Source: Ixodes scapularis (taxonomy: Eukaryota > Arthropoda > Arachnida > Ixodida > Ixodidae). Taken from it: a stretch of 64,000 nucleotides of DNA. Location: assembly GCF_016920785.2 (NCBI RefSeq), contig NW_024609837.1:27641033-27705032 (forward strand). Reading direction: 5' to 3'. A program made the position numbers and the translations under genes. A model generated the notes under the pieces. That model saw nothing but the letters and a program-made list of their open reading frames with translations. It was not told where the DNA came from and ran no database searches. The first letter of the stretch is position 1; every line of letters starts with the position of its first letter. Positions 9,815 through 20,870 of this stretch are shown piece by piece.

Positions 9815-10195
9815 AGTCCATCGACTGACGTTTCATCTACAGATCGTTCCGTCGACATGCGACGTTTGATCGAAAGGCTTCCCGCGTTCGTTTCATCGAA
9901 AACCCTGAGACGTTTCGTCGCACACAACCCTGCTATTTTCGTAACAAACGTTTTGCATCTCGCCTGGATTACAATGGGAAGGGGGATAGGCTTCGGTTAA
10001 GCACGCCTTAGTGAATCGCGCGCTAGCTTTTAGCGGCTTAGTGAAGAAATACGTGGTCGACAAAACGTCGCAGGGGCATGTGTCCACAAAACGTACAGCG
10101 TCGACGAACCGTGTGTCCATGAAATGTATGTCCGTGAAAAGTTGTCCACGAAACGTATTTCCACAAAACGCGTTTCGAAGAAACGATAGAGATCC
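9815..10195. repeat. Degenerate GTCCACGAAACG repeats in inverted halves
   Basis: The left half (about 9828-9920) carries CGTTTCATCTAC, CGTTTCATCGAA and CGTTTCGTCG. The right half (about 10060-10190) carries the reverse type: GTCGACAAAACGTCG, GTCCACAAAACGT, GTCCACGAAACGT and TTCCACAAAACGCG. This is a decayed foldback built from a ~13-bp word. No coding sequence is evident. Confidence 0.55.
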
Positions 10196-10620
10196 AAGAA
10201 AGATCTGATTCTTACTGAAGATCGCTTCAGTTAGTGCATTTGCAAAAATGCAGGGCATCAATCGTCCCGAGAACGCTAGTTCTTTGGCAGGGAAAGAGCG
10301 GAAAACTTCTTCCGGGCAAAGAAAATCTCAAACGAACAAGTCACAAGAAAGTAGCAGAAACCTCCCCCTCTCCGCAGAGAGTGGTGTGGTCATTATACCA
10401 AAAACAAAAGAAGTGCTTCGACAGCGAGCGCGACCCTCTGGCGCCACGGTTTGCAAAGTTTCGGAATCATCGGCGAACGCACATAGGCAACCCGTAAATT
10501 GCCTGTTTCTTTTTTGTATGCTTAGAGTTCTAGCCAAGTAAGTCTGGTAGTTCATATTCGTCCGGTTTTCGACGCCAGGGCGCCAGCAATGCCAGCGGCT
10601 GCCGCGCGCAACCTCCGTAG

Positions 10621-10623
10621 CCC

Positions 10624-10681
<58 letters not shown>

Positions 10682-10685
10682 TATT
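10621..10685. repeat. Homopolymer block C24-A21-(AT)n
   Basis: A run of 24 C is followed directly by 21 A and then about ten AT units. Run lengths in such blocks are unreliable in assemblies. Confidence 0.9.
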
Positions 10686-10869
10686 TGGGCTCCTGCAGGC
10701 CGCGATCTTTCTCGAACAAACGTTAGTCGATTCGATCAGGCCTTGGACTCTGACTTAGCGGCGCATCTGCCCGCTGGCTCACACGAGACACCGTGAGACT
10801 CGAGGCGGCCGCATACGCTCGGTAACATCACAGAAAGGATTTTGTCTTCCTACCACTGCTTCAGCGCTC

Positions 10870-10927
10870 TGTCTGTGTCCTTCTTTACCCTGTCCGTTGT
10901 CTTTTGCGCTGTTTTAACTTTTTAAGT
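10870..10927. repeat. Single arm of a GTCCTT...GCGCTGTTTTAA foldback family
   Basis: GTGTCCTTCTTTACCCTGTC followed by TTTTGCGCTGTTTTAA resembles the right arm of the hairpin at 58913-59023. No left arm is present here, so this is a fragment. Confidence 0.5.
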
Positions 10928-10957
10928 ATGTCACACCAACTCGCCCAGGCTTCAACC

Positions 10958-12893
10958 TTAAAGCGCGAGACACATGCGCGTCAAAACTGTCCGATCCGGC
11001 GTGCGAACTGTCGGGAAGATGGCTGCTCCGAATCGCCGCACCGGACGGTTCGCGACACATGGTTTCCGACGCGTCGTTGCGTCGCTCCGTTCAGCTCCGC
11101 CCAGTTTCGGGTGTACCTCTACCAAATGGATGGATGGATGCTAATGGCTATATTTATAACGGGCGGTAACTCGCGCCACCTAGCCTAGAAAACTAAAATA
11201 CTTCCCTCGCCCTTCTTCGTTTTTCTGACTTTAAAACAAACGTAATATTTTTATTACATTCTATCAAAGTGTGCGTGTGTGAAGATTTTCCGTGAGGCTA
11301 TTTTTGTGCTCAACATCACTTAATCGCGAAGGACCGCAGCGGACCTTAGAGCCATCCCAGCGAAACGAGCACTGCGTACAAATCACGTGACTACGTACCG
11401 CGCGCATTGTTGCGTCTCTCCCGAAGCTCACATGACACATGACATTGGAATGGCTCGTAGCGTCCGCTGCTGTCCATCCTAAGGTGAAACGGAGTATATT
11501 CGGGTTTCGACGGGCTTGATCGGTCCCAGAAGGCAGGCTTGCTTTGGCGCTCGAAATCAGCAGCTCGTTTTGTGCGCGCGGGAAAACTCGATGGCGTCCG
11601 TTTCCTTCACAACCACGACCCGCCGCGCGTGACGCACAGCGCACCGCCACATCCGCCTCCCCGAACCACATGGCGCCTCCTCGCCCGATCGGTCCGAAAG
11701 TCACTTGACAACATGACCTTCGCCATCCGTGCTCATTGGCTGCGGCCACTGCGGCCTTCCGAAAATCGGACCGTGCGTGCGGCGATATCTGGCAAGTTGG
11801 ACGCACGCGGGCGCCGGACGGAGCCCCCGTCCGACGATCCGGTGCGACGAAAACCCTCGCCCTCGGACGTCGTTCCGGCGGTTCGCACGTCGGATCGCAT
11901 GGCTTTTTCGCGCATGTGTCTCGAAGCGCGAGACACATGCGCGAAAAAGCCATGCGATCCGACGTGCGAACCGCCGGAACGACGTCCGAGGGCGAGGGTT
12001 TTCGTCGCACCGGAGCGTCGGACGGGGCCTCCGTCCGGCGCCCGCATGCGTCCAACTTGCCAGATATCGCCGCACGCACGGTCCGATTTTCGGAAGGCCG
12101 CAGTGGCCGCAGCCAATGAGCACGGATGGCGAAGGTCATGTTGTCAAGTGACTTTCGGACCGATCGGGCGAGGAGGCGCAATGTGGTTCGGGGAAGCGGA
12201 TGTGGCGGTGCGCGGTGCGTCACGCGCGGCGAGTCGTGGTTGCGAAGGAAACAGACGCCATCGAGTTTTCCCGCGCGCACATAACGAGCTGCTGATTTCG
12301 AGCGCCGAAGCAAGCCTGCCTTCTGGGACGTCTGGGACCGATCGAGCCCGTCGAAAGCCGAATATACCCCGTTTCACCTTAGGATGTACAGCAGCGGACG
12401 CTACGAGCCATTCCAATGTCATGTGAACTTCGGGAGAGACGCAGTTATGTGCGCGGTACGTAGTCACGTGATTTTTACGCAGTGCTCGTTTCGCTGGGAT
12501 GGCTCTAAGGTCCGCTGCGGTCCTTCGCGATTAAGTGATTTCGAGCAGAAAAATAGCCTCACGGAAAATCTTCACACACGCACACTTTAATAGAAGGTAA
12601 TAAAAATATTATGTTTGTTTTAAAGCCAGACATACCAGGAAGGGCGAGGGAAGTATTTTAGTTTTCTAGGCTAGGTGGCGCGAGCTACCGCCCGTTATAA
12701 CTATAGCCATTAGCATCCATCCATCCATTTGGTAGAGACACCCGAAACTGGGCGGAGCTGAGCGGAGCGACGCAACGACGCGTCGGAAACCATGTGTCGC
12801 GAACCGTCCTGTGCGGCGATTCGGAGCAGCCATCTTCCCGACAGTTCGCACGCCGGATCGGACAGTTTTGACGCGCATGTGTCTCGCGCTTAA
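10958..12893. repeat. Near-perfect 1.94 kb palindrome
   Basis: Two arms of about 965 bp meet around 11924-11928 with only a ~5 bp spacer. Both outer ends read TTAA(A)GCGCGAGACACATG, and the same word lies head to head at the centre. Each half therefore looks like one TIR element (ends ~110 bp, diverged) fused to its mirror copy. The arms differ by scattered substitutions and a few small indels, for example the TCTGGGACG stretch near 12326. The long open frames on both strands (up to 349 codons) are mirror images of each other, G/C-biased, and match no domain known to me; I treat them as non-coding. Confidence 0.85.
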
Positions 12894-13765
12894 AGGGGCC
12901 CTCCGGAGCGTTCTGCGATGGTCTATTTATGGCAGGAACTCAATCTACAGGCCCCAAGGATCCTAAAAATCATAAAATCACGGTCATGCGCGGCGGATTT
13001 CCCTAGTAAAATCGCTATCAAAGTCCCCGGCACGCCAACCTTTCTGAGATGACCCCGGAAAACGGGACGGGCATCTCTTTACGCGTCAGCCAATAGCAAG
13101 CGAAGGATTCCGGCGTCATTGCGCGTCACCAACGCGGCCGACCGCCGACCCGCGGGGGAATCTCTCCGGACTTAGTGCTCGGCAGTCGTCGTTCGTCGCA
13201 CCGCACCGTCGCGCTGCTACTGCAATACGCAGTCGCATTCCACAGATGACAAGGAAAAGTTTGACTCGTTGACGTGGAGGGCTCGCAAAGCTGGCTTCGG
13301 AGTCGGGATCCACGGGAAGAAGGAACACGTGTCCCGCAAACGCACGCCTGCAGACGCCCCGGGAGGCAGACAAGCCGACGCGCCGACGCATCACCCCCTA
13401 GCAATAAGCTTGCGGGGAGAAAACATAGTTCGCTGGTTTTGGAGCGATAATTGCGGACTATGTTTCCCGCACCACAATCAGTTTACGTTTTTCTCAAACT
13501 CTAATTTACAACGAGCTTAAAAGTGTTGCAATAATAACGTTCGCATTCACCGCGAGATGCAGCATTTCCATTGGTCAAGTTTTAGCGATGGGCAGGGAAT
13601 GGAGGATTGCCTTCCAAGAGAAAATAGTCCCGATATATTTCTTCTGCCATCTGCTTAATAAACGGTTATGTAATCTAAAACTTTGTATACATATTAACTT
13701 GCACCTAGTACGCAATATAACAACATAAACAGACGATCGCAGAAAGCTCCGGAGAGCCCCTTTAA
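12890..13765. mobile_element. TTAA-flanked TIR element
   Basis: The left end TTAAAGGGGCCCTCCGGAGC (12890-12909) pairs with the reversed right end, TTAAAGGGGCTCTCCGGAGC (13765-13746). The TIR extends about 30 bp to include TTCTGCGATGG and CGATCGCAGAA. TTAA at both edges is the target signature of piggyBac-like and some other superfamilies. The 868 bp interior has no recognisable transposase, so it is non-autonomous. Its left TTAA is shared with the right edge of the adjacent palindrome. Confidence 0.75.
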
Positions 13766-13983
13766 CTGCTTCTCCTTCCATCTTTCCAAACTTTTTTTTG
13801 TATGTTTCTTTTTTTTTTTTAGGCGATCAGATTTTAGGGGAGAGTTACGGGGCCACAGATGAAAGTTTCCGATTCTGCGTGCGGCGGGAAAGAACGCGGT
13901 CGGCGGGATTTCCGCTGATTTCGCTAGTCTAAATGTAATCGTAACCTCTGGTGGGTAGCCAGAACATTGACATGGTTCCACAT

Positions 13984-14143
13984 TTTGCGGATGCGTTTCG
14001 GACACGGATACAAAGTATGCGAATGCGGATCGGATACGGACACAATAATGTAACAAGTTTGCGGATGTGGTTCGGATGCGGATACAAAGTCTGCGGATGC
14101 AGATCGGATGCGGATACTTAAACTGTTATCCGCGCAGGGCTCT
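13984..14143. repeat. GGATGCGGAT repeat, right copy
   Basis: Irregular GCGGATGCGGATAC-type units (for example near 13987, 14055 and 14105) end in TTATCCGCGCAGGGCTCT. This is the inverted counterpart of 9640-9795. Confidence 0.6.
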
Positions 14144-14307
14144 GGGGTGGGAGAGGGGGAAGACGCCCCGCCCTGCTGCACTGTGATTGGTTGGATCGGG
14201 TCGGACACCGCCCTCCTACGTTGTGATTAGTGGTGTCCGAACTGGTGCACATTTCCTACTACTTAAATCCCAGCTAGAAGATTGCAGTATTTTTAAATTT
14301 AAAAAAA

Positions 14308-14385
14308 ACAGTTCTGCAGCGCGAGTTTCCGCTCCACGCGCTCCCAGCTGTGCTGCGTTACTCAGGGGCGCCGATCCTTCTTTTA
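14308..14385 (-). repeat. tRNA-derived SINE fragment
   Basis: The minus strand reads AAGGATCGGCGCCCC, then GGGAGCGCGTGGAGCGGAAA and CTCGCGCTGCAGAA. It lines up with the 5' region of the SINE at 54338-54611. The 3' part is missing. Confidence 0.5.
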
Positions 14386-14389
14386 ATTC

Positions 14390-15020
14390 TTCCATTGTTT
14401 TTTCTACAGTCTCCTAGTTTCAACTTGACAGTAAAAGTAAAATTAGATGTACTAACGTAGAGCAGCGCGTAGAACATTTTTCTTTCTAAAATTTAAAACA
14501 ACTACTATATATTTTGAAAAAAAACATTCATGTGCAGGCCAGATTTAGTGCAGAAACATAATGATAACTAAAAGTGTTTTGCCTTAGCTGTCATAAATAA
14601 AACATCCTAGAATGTTCCCATGAAAACTAGCAAATATGGCTCAAAAACGCAATTTCGCAGCTTTAGAATATGCACAGGGCACAGTTTTCCACACGCGCCT
14701 GATTGCAAAACAGCTTTTCCAAAATCCTTTTGTTTTTAAATTCTACGTTCTATTTTAAATGGCTCAAGAAAGACCAGTGAGATTGAAGAACAGTAGGTGC
14801 GCTATACGCCAGTATTACTCATTGCGCGATAATGACAAAAAAAAAACTCAAAATATCTTTATAACGCAAATCCTATCTTTTTGTCTACATATCGGAATAA
14901 ATTAAAACAAAAATATTCACAGGAAGATGAAACTTTAGTTTATAATTTTATTTTCAAGAAGGTATTTGATAAACAGAAAAAAAAAATTTAGAGTACTAAA
15001 AATGGGACTTCATTTTGCAC
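14390..15020. other. A/T-rich intergenic; nothing recognised
   Basis: No open frame of note, no repeats beyond short A runs, and no splice-flanked coding stretch were seen. Confidence 0.5.
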
Positions 15021-15032
15021 TAGTAAAAAAAC

Positions 15033-15778
15033 TAGGGCTGGGCGTCGATTAAAAGTTTTAACCCGATTAATCGCCACCCTTTAATCGATTAATTAATCGA
15101 TTAATCGGTCTCGTTTATTTCATTGGAAATTATTAAAAGAAGTCTTTTTTTTGCTGAATCTGTGATAAACGGTGCAATGTACAACTTGGATTATTAATTA
15201 ATCAAGATCACTATCAGATATCTTTCACAAAATATTACTTTTGCTGCGTGAGGCAAAGATATGTTCGTTGATATTCTCTAGAAAGAGAGACTTCCTTTCA
15301 TTGTTGACAATAGTCTCTACTGCGCTAAACAGACACTCGAACGACATTGAAATGGCCGGGGACTTGCGTAACCTCTGCACTAAATCTGATGCTAAAAATA
15401 TATCGCCTATACAGTTTACCTTATTCTAAAATTTGACCTAAAGTTCGCCCTTCGTACAGGCGTACTCGTCCACGTCTGCGTTATGGAAGGGTTTGACGGA
15501 GGCTTATTGCGGAGAAGACGCCGTGTAACCGAGCTTCCGGTTGCACGTCAAAAGATCCCCAGGTGGTCGAAATTAATCCTCAGTCCTCCGCTGGGGCGTG
15601 CCAGATGCCCGTCGTTGGTTTGGCACGTAAAACCCCCAAATTTGACTTTGATGGAAGGGTTTAATTTAGAGTTTTTTGGTTCGTCTAAATTTTACCGATT
15701 AACCAGTTAAAAAATTTAATCGCGATTAAAGCATTAATCGATTAATCGGTAGGTTAATCGATCAATTGCCCAGCCCTA
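15033..15778. mobile_element. hAT-like non-autonomous element with 8-bp target-site duplication
   Basis: The ends TAGGGCTGGGC (15033-15043) and GCCCAGCCCTA (15768-15778) are inverted, followed inward by ATTAATCGATTAATCG-type words on both sides. The flanking 8-mers AAAAAAAC at 15025-15032 and 15779-15786 are identical, as expected for a hAT insertion (although the word is low complexity). The 746 bp interior holds no transposase, but a SINE was inserted into it at 15495-15650. Confidence 0.8.
15495..15650 (+). mobile_element. 5'-truncated arachnid-type SINE with 12-bp target-site duplication
   Basis: Includes GACGGAGGCTTATTGCGG, CACGTCAAAAGATCCCCAGG, GGTCGAAATTAATC and TTTGGCACGTAAAACCCCC. 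ATGGAAGGGTTT flanks it at 15483-15494 and 15651-15662. The copy at 46184-46367 is the same family. The tRNA-like 5' end is missing here. Confidence 0.85.
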
Positions 15779-16061
15779 AAAAAAACCAGCATCACTTAAG
15801 ATACAGAAACATTTAACAACCATAATTCCATATCCATAATATCAGGCTTCGATCGAGGGTAATCTGGGGATAGCGTGTCTCGATATTCGAGTTCCCCTAT
15901 CTGCAGACTGTAATACCTAAATATCTGTAAAGATTTGACCGAAAAGGTGAACATTTTACATTAGGGTAAACTTGAAAATAACGTAATCTAATCATGTCAG
16001 GGTGAGAAATTCAAGATATACGTTTTCATTACAACCCTCTATTTAATCTTACTTCTTGCAG

Positions 16062-16306
16062 GTAAAAGTCAAATGTTCTTTCAGCGGTTCATCTGGCACG
16101 AGAAGAAGTATGAAATGATGGATTCCGATCGGAAAACGGTCGATAATCCTCCAGGCGTGTATTCTCTGAAAAATAAGTCACCATTAGGCTTACAAGGCAT
16201 TTTAGAGACGAGGCTTATAAATCTGATCGAGTACGGAGAATTCAAAGATGCTGTACTATCTTCACTTAGAAGAATACCGAAGCCCAAGGATATAAGTGGA
16301 TACTAA
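16062..16306 (+). CDS. Terminal coding exon of an unrecognised gene
   Basis: A polypyrimidine tract and TTCTTGCAG end at 16061. The open frame then runs KSQMFFQRFIWHEKKYEMM... to ...PKPKDISGY and a TAA at 16304-16306, about 80 residues; the first two bases complete a codon from the previous exon. AATAAA follows 55 bp after the stop (16361-16366). The composition (charged, W/F/Y, GLQGILETRLINLIEYGEF) is protein-like and unlike nearby noise. I do not recognise the family and see no upstream exon in this window with confidence. A short intronless protein starting at M16073 is the alternative, but the acceptor makes a last exon more likely. Confidence 0.65.
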
Positions 16307-16360
16307 AACAAGTACAAAATCCCCTCGAGACCCGCGTACATTCAACCATCTTTATTCTTA

Positions 16361-16366
16361 AATAAA
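16361..16366 (+). terminator. AATAAA polyadenylation signal
   Basis: Canonical hexamer 55 bp after the stop of the exon at 16062-16306, followed by a T/G-containing stretch (GTTGTC). Position and strand fit the 3' end of that gene. Confidence 0.6.
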
Positions 16367-16389
16367 AGTTGTCAAAAGTACAATTGCTG

Positions 16390-17980
16390 TGTACGCCATG
16401 TTGCAAGATTACAAAACGTAAACATATATTGTCTGACTCATATCATAATATGGCGAGCAAATTAATAAACATATAATTTACAAACAATACAAACATCGTC
16501 CCTGTAGAAAGCATTGCTGCTGAATAAATATTCTCAAAATGTTTAAACGTATTCAAGGTAAATTCGCATAAATTTCACAGTTAATATTTTGTTTGAATGC
16601 TATTAATGGTATAATCGTGGTAGTGCTACAGAGTGAAATATGTGTTTTAGAAAGTGCAGTGTGCGCGCGTTGTAATAATTTAAATGCAATAAAGCTGTTA
16701 CAATTTTCAAAAAGCCGTAAAAGTTCCCCCCTGGTGGTCTCAAATATTCCTAAGAAGAAAACTCTAACCTAAGGTGGATCGTTTAGGTTGCATTATCAGA
16801 AACCACCGAGGTAAGGGAGTCATTGGTCTTCATTCCACCTACGTAAGATAAATATTAAAGTTCTTAATATTACCGGTTGTCGCCTTTTCCTGCCCTCTTA
16901 CAGTTGTTGATGATTGATTCATCCATCCATTAATTCATTCATTTCTCGTACTCATGAGCAACTGATGCCTAGGTTAATATTTATAAATATTGAGATCACG
17001 ACTTAGTCAAAAACAGCTGAAAATATAAATACATTCCGTTAAAAACGCAAATATCCTATGAACAGAAGGTATTATATGAGTGTTACATGCGGGTAAAGGG
17101 GCTAATTAAGACAACGATGTGCGCGGCATCATGCGACTTTGAATTTGCACGTGCCACGCGCATTCAATCGTGAGCGTGCGAGAGAGGCGAAGTCAGCGAC
17201 AAAAGGGAGACGTCGTTTGAAGCGTTAGGAACGCGGGTCAACGCCGGAGGCAGCAGAGAGCGGCAGAGAAAGACGGTCGGACTATGGGATCGAGCTCCTG
17301 GCCTGACTTCCGGTCCATCCCAGTACCAAGCCTTCGCTGAAGTTTGGTGTGCGTGCTCCAGGAGAACCTCGCAAGACCACGGCAGTACCGACTCCCCGGA
17401 CGGGCTATTCCGGACACCGACGCCTCCTCTCGACAACTCAAGTCGCCACTGGCTCAACGCTGCCTGCCACCGGGAAACTGAAGCGGTTCTGCATTTGAGG
17501 GAAAACACCAAAATCATCCCCATTTGGCCTCCAGGATAACGAATATCAAGATTGTTTTTCAATCTGGTGCATGGAGGCTGCCAAAATTATTTTTTAAAGT
17601 ACCGCTGAAGCCCTCCTTCCCGGGGCTTGACGTAAGACTAGGAGTTTTTGGAATCCCTGCTCTCGCGCACCTTCAGCGCCTGTCAAAGCTATGCACGCGC
17701 AATTTTGATATCTTCAAAGAGGTCAAAAAGGAACGTCACGACTGGCGTCAGTGCGGAAAAATACAGCTGGCAACCTTGCAATTGCACACGCTGCCCACAC
17801 GATTTACGCGTGCTTGGCGGCGCAAAGATCCTAGTATGACGTCACGACTGGTCGGAGGTTCTTCGTTCTTTCTCGCGTGTAGTTACATCCCCGGGGAAAG
17901 CGAACGTGCTGTTCAGATTCACGGGATAAAAATACGCCAGAATTCACCTCTAACTCATTATTTTCAAGTGTTTTAGCTTC
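16390..17980. other. Intergenic; nothing recognised
   Basis: An A/T-rich first half is followed by a more G/C-rich second half (about 17100-17960). Open frames up to 150 codons (17524-17976) show no motif or splice context. Confidence 0.5.
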
Positions 17981-18099
17981 CCTTTAAGGCTCGTTCGCAC
18001 ACTCGCAACTGAGTAGGAACGACCAAGACAAAACCGGGTTTTAAGCCTCTTGCACACCATAAAAGAAATGTTAAATTAAATTATAACATTGCATAATTC

Positions 18100-18300
18100 T
18101 TCTGGCTTGAGCGGCGTCGGAGTCGCCATCGCCGTCGGCGTAACCGTGAGGTCACGTGACCCTCGTGACTTCACTAGAATCACGTGACGTCACGAGGGTT
18201 ACGTGACGTAACGTGATGCATTGCATGGAGGAGGGCATACCCTTCCCTCCTCCTCCTCAAGAGCTGCGCTCTAATTCGGCGTTACAAGAAGTTGTAAACG
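18100..18300. mobile_element. MITE-like E-box element, copy 2 (left end missing)
   Basis: The copy begins inside the family at GGCTTGAGCGGCGTCGG (18104-18120) and carries GGTCACGTGACC and other ACGTGAC words. It ends CCTCCTCCTC then AAGAGCTGCGCTCTAA (18259-18274) and AATTCGGCGTTACAAG. The left AGAGCGCAGCTCTT end is absent. Confidence 0.7.
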
Positions 18301-18491
18301 TCTTTCTTTTTTTTAGCAAATAAAATTTTTTCAAAATTCAATGTTTTCACGCTAAATTTTCCCACTAAACTTAGCGAAGCAGCTTATCAAGCAAAAAATT
18401 ATCTACAATACGTATTGTGCTAACCCATTTACCCGTCAAAACTTGAAGTCCTAAATCCGAGTACAGAAGTAAGAAATAAAGAACGAATTAG

Positions 18492-18606
18492 ACTAAAACC
18501 CCGAGACTAGGACGAGAAGGGACGGACAAACACAAAGTCTCAGAAAACCTTGTGTTTGTCTTCTGTTTGTGTCCGTCCCTTCTCGTCCCAGTCTCGGGGT
18601 TTTAGT
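18492..18606. mobile_element. Hairpin MITE (ACTAAAACCCCGAGAC ends)
   Basis: The left arm ACTAAAACCCCGAGACTAGG, GACGAGAAGGGACGGACAAA pairs with the reversed right arm ending GTCTCGGGGTTTTAGT at 18606. Arms about 48 bp, loop about 20 bp, few mismatches. The GGGACGGACAAACAC word links it loosely to the hairpin at 58913-59023. Confidence 0.75.
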
Positions 18607-18609
18607 AAA

Positions 18610-20870
18610 ATATTTAACCACCGGCAGCTCGTTTGCGCCCTAACTTTTTGTTCACTAAAGACCGAATATTTCAGTGACATGCATCATCAGGAGGTTTGTG
18701 CTATACATCTCACCTGCGGCGCAAAATGCAGCGGCCAAACGGAACACTGCGCAAACGATAGCGTACATGAGCATCAAAACGAAGCAAAATCTAAATCGGA
18801 ACATCTCACTAATCTTATTCATGCGAAATAGCGCTTCGGTTGTGCACTAGGCTTTTACCGACACAAAAGTGTTAGCTGGGGAGGAAGAAGGGGGGAGGGG
18901 GGGGGGGGGGGGGAAGGAAGGCGAGGTAGGTTGGTAGAAGGCGTAGGCGAGGTAGGTCGGTGGGAGGGGAGGGCACCGCCAAGGCCAAGGGCAAAAATCA
19001 TTGGGGGATACCGGATTATCTAAGCAATAAATAACGTGTCATCCGTATCACTCAATTTGGTGATGTGTAAAGTAGAATTTATTAAACTAAAACTAAATAA
19101 AGACAGTATTAAAAAAGGTTTTGGTATTGGTTTTTGTTTTCCTTTTTTCTTTCCCTTTCCATTCCTTATTTAGTTTGCTTCACTTTCGTTTGTTTCTAAT
19201 AAATAATTTTCCTAAATAAAACAGAGCGAATTCCCTTTGTTTTTTTGTTTTTTTTTTAAATATTTTTCAAGCTACGGCGTGCATGCTGTTTTCTCTTTAG
19301 TCTTAAAGCGCGGCACCAGCGGCGATAAGCGTTGAAGCGCGCGTTTCTGCGGGTTTGCGTTTACACCAAGTTTAAAAAATGCATAGCGAATGAAACGCTA
19401 ACCATTGGCAAATAAAGACGTCAAATGCTGCTTTACAAGACACACCGTCGTTGCAAATTATTTTCCCTTTGCGCATTGTCTCCTTTCGCAGTCGCTCGTC
19501 GTTGCTTCGTATTCTTCATGTTTTGTTGAAAACTGAAATGACATTTGACTCATTTCTGCATTAGCAGCTCTTGCGCCATAAAAAAACACTGAATCAAACG
19601 AAACTCAAGGAGAGTGCTTAATGCTGCCGAATATCACCCACAAAACACAGGCCTGGGCGCTTGTTGGTTCCCGTGGCGAGGAGAGCTCGGTCGCGCGCGG
19701 TGCATGCCGGTCGTGCCAGGGTCCTTCTGTCTGCAAACATGGCGTCGGTGGTGATCGCCGCTGTGGACGGCGAGGTGGAAGCTCATCGTTCCGCCTAAAA
19801 GCGCTATCCTTGACTGTGAATTTTCGTCGTGTGTCGTTATGATAACCCAGCACGTACTAAAAGGGAAGATCCACCTACTCGTGCGGCGATCTCGTGGCGG
19901 CACTCTCAAGACAGCAGAAACGCCCATGCCGTCGTGTTTGTTTACTTCGACTACGGAGGTGCTTTCTTAGCATTTGTGTCCTTGAACATCACCCAGATTT
20001 CTTTTTTGGCGCATTCCATGCGTGTGCTCAAGTTCAAGGTATTACTGGTGCGTATCATATAAAGGTAGCGAATTTTCACGCGTTTTCATCACCCGAGAAA
20101 GCTGATTAGTGTTAGCAATCCTGAACGTTCGCAACGTCTCGCTCGCAACGTCTATCTGATCACAAAATTATATTTCTTCGTTGCTATATCGTTGCTAAGA
20201 TTATCGTCTTTTATAATCGTAGAAAAGGCGTGTGGCGAGACTTGTACTGTTGACAAAGTCGTGTATTAAAAGTCGTGATAGTGTAAGACGGCGTACTGCA
20301 TCTTTTTCTTCTTTTTTTTTAATGCACACCCTGCAAGCTTATCCCGAGAAATAAAAGAAATAAAGTTTGTGGTAATAGAAGACGGTCTGTCTATTTTCTG
20401 TTACGCAAGTGAGTGGCAGCGCGTCCCCTTCTTTTTAAAGGCGGTCGCCGTGCTGCCGACGCATTGCGCTTGTTGCAGGCTGCAGGGTTGCAGGAGTGTA
20501 CGCGCGACGCAGAGCGGTCGTTCCGGTCACAACGGAGGCAGTCGTGGATAACGGGTTCGTTTCAGATGTCTGAACCAGCCTTTACACAGCTATTGTAGGC
20601 GCACAGCAGATCTTCGTCACTCTACGCCGTAGCCGAAACCTCCGGCTGCTTTGGTGGACCTCGCGTCGGGCAGGAAACCGTCCGCCATGTTTGTAAGCGT
20701 AGCGCGCTGGGTTGCTTACTATTGGCTATGACCAAGAGCTGAAGCTCGTTTCTCATTGGCTGTTGATTCGTGTGGTTGCATGCGGTTGCATGTATGTGTA
20801 ACCGTCACGCACAGTTGTCGTTGAAGTCGCAGCGGTTGCATTCGTTCGTAAGCATAGTGGTCGCTCCGAA
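18610..20870. other. Unassigned sequence inside the possible 2.9 kb element
   Basis: Contains a G17 run near 18898-18914, T/A-rich sequence, and a G/C-richer section at 19600-20850. A short ATGGCGTCGGTGGTGATCGC start near 19739 stops after 20 codons. No gene recognised. Confidence 0.4.

Noticed and set aside
11264..12426. Long overlapping open frames (349 codons minus, 295 codons plus) in the palindrome
   Set aside because: They are mirror images of each other produced by the inverted repeat, are G/C and Arg/Pro/Ser biased, and show no domain or splice context.
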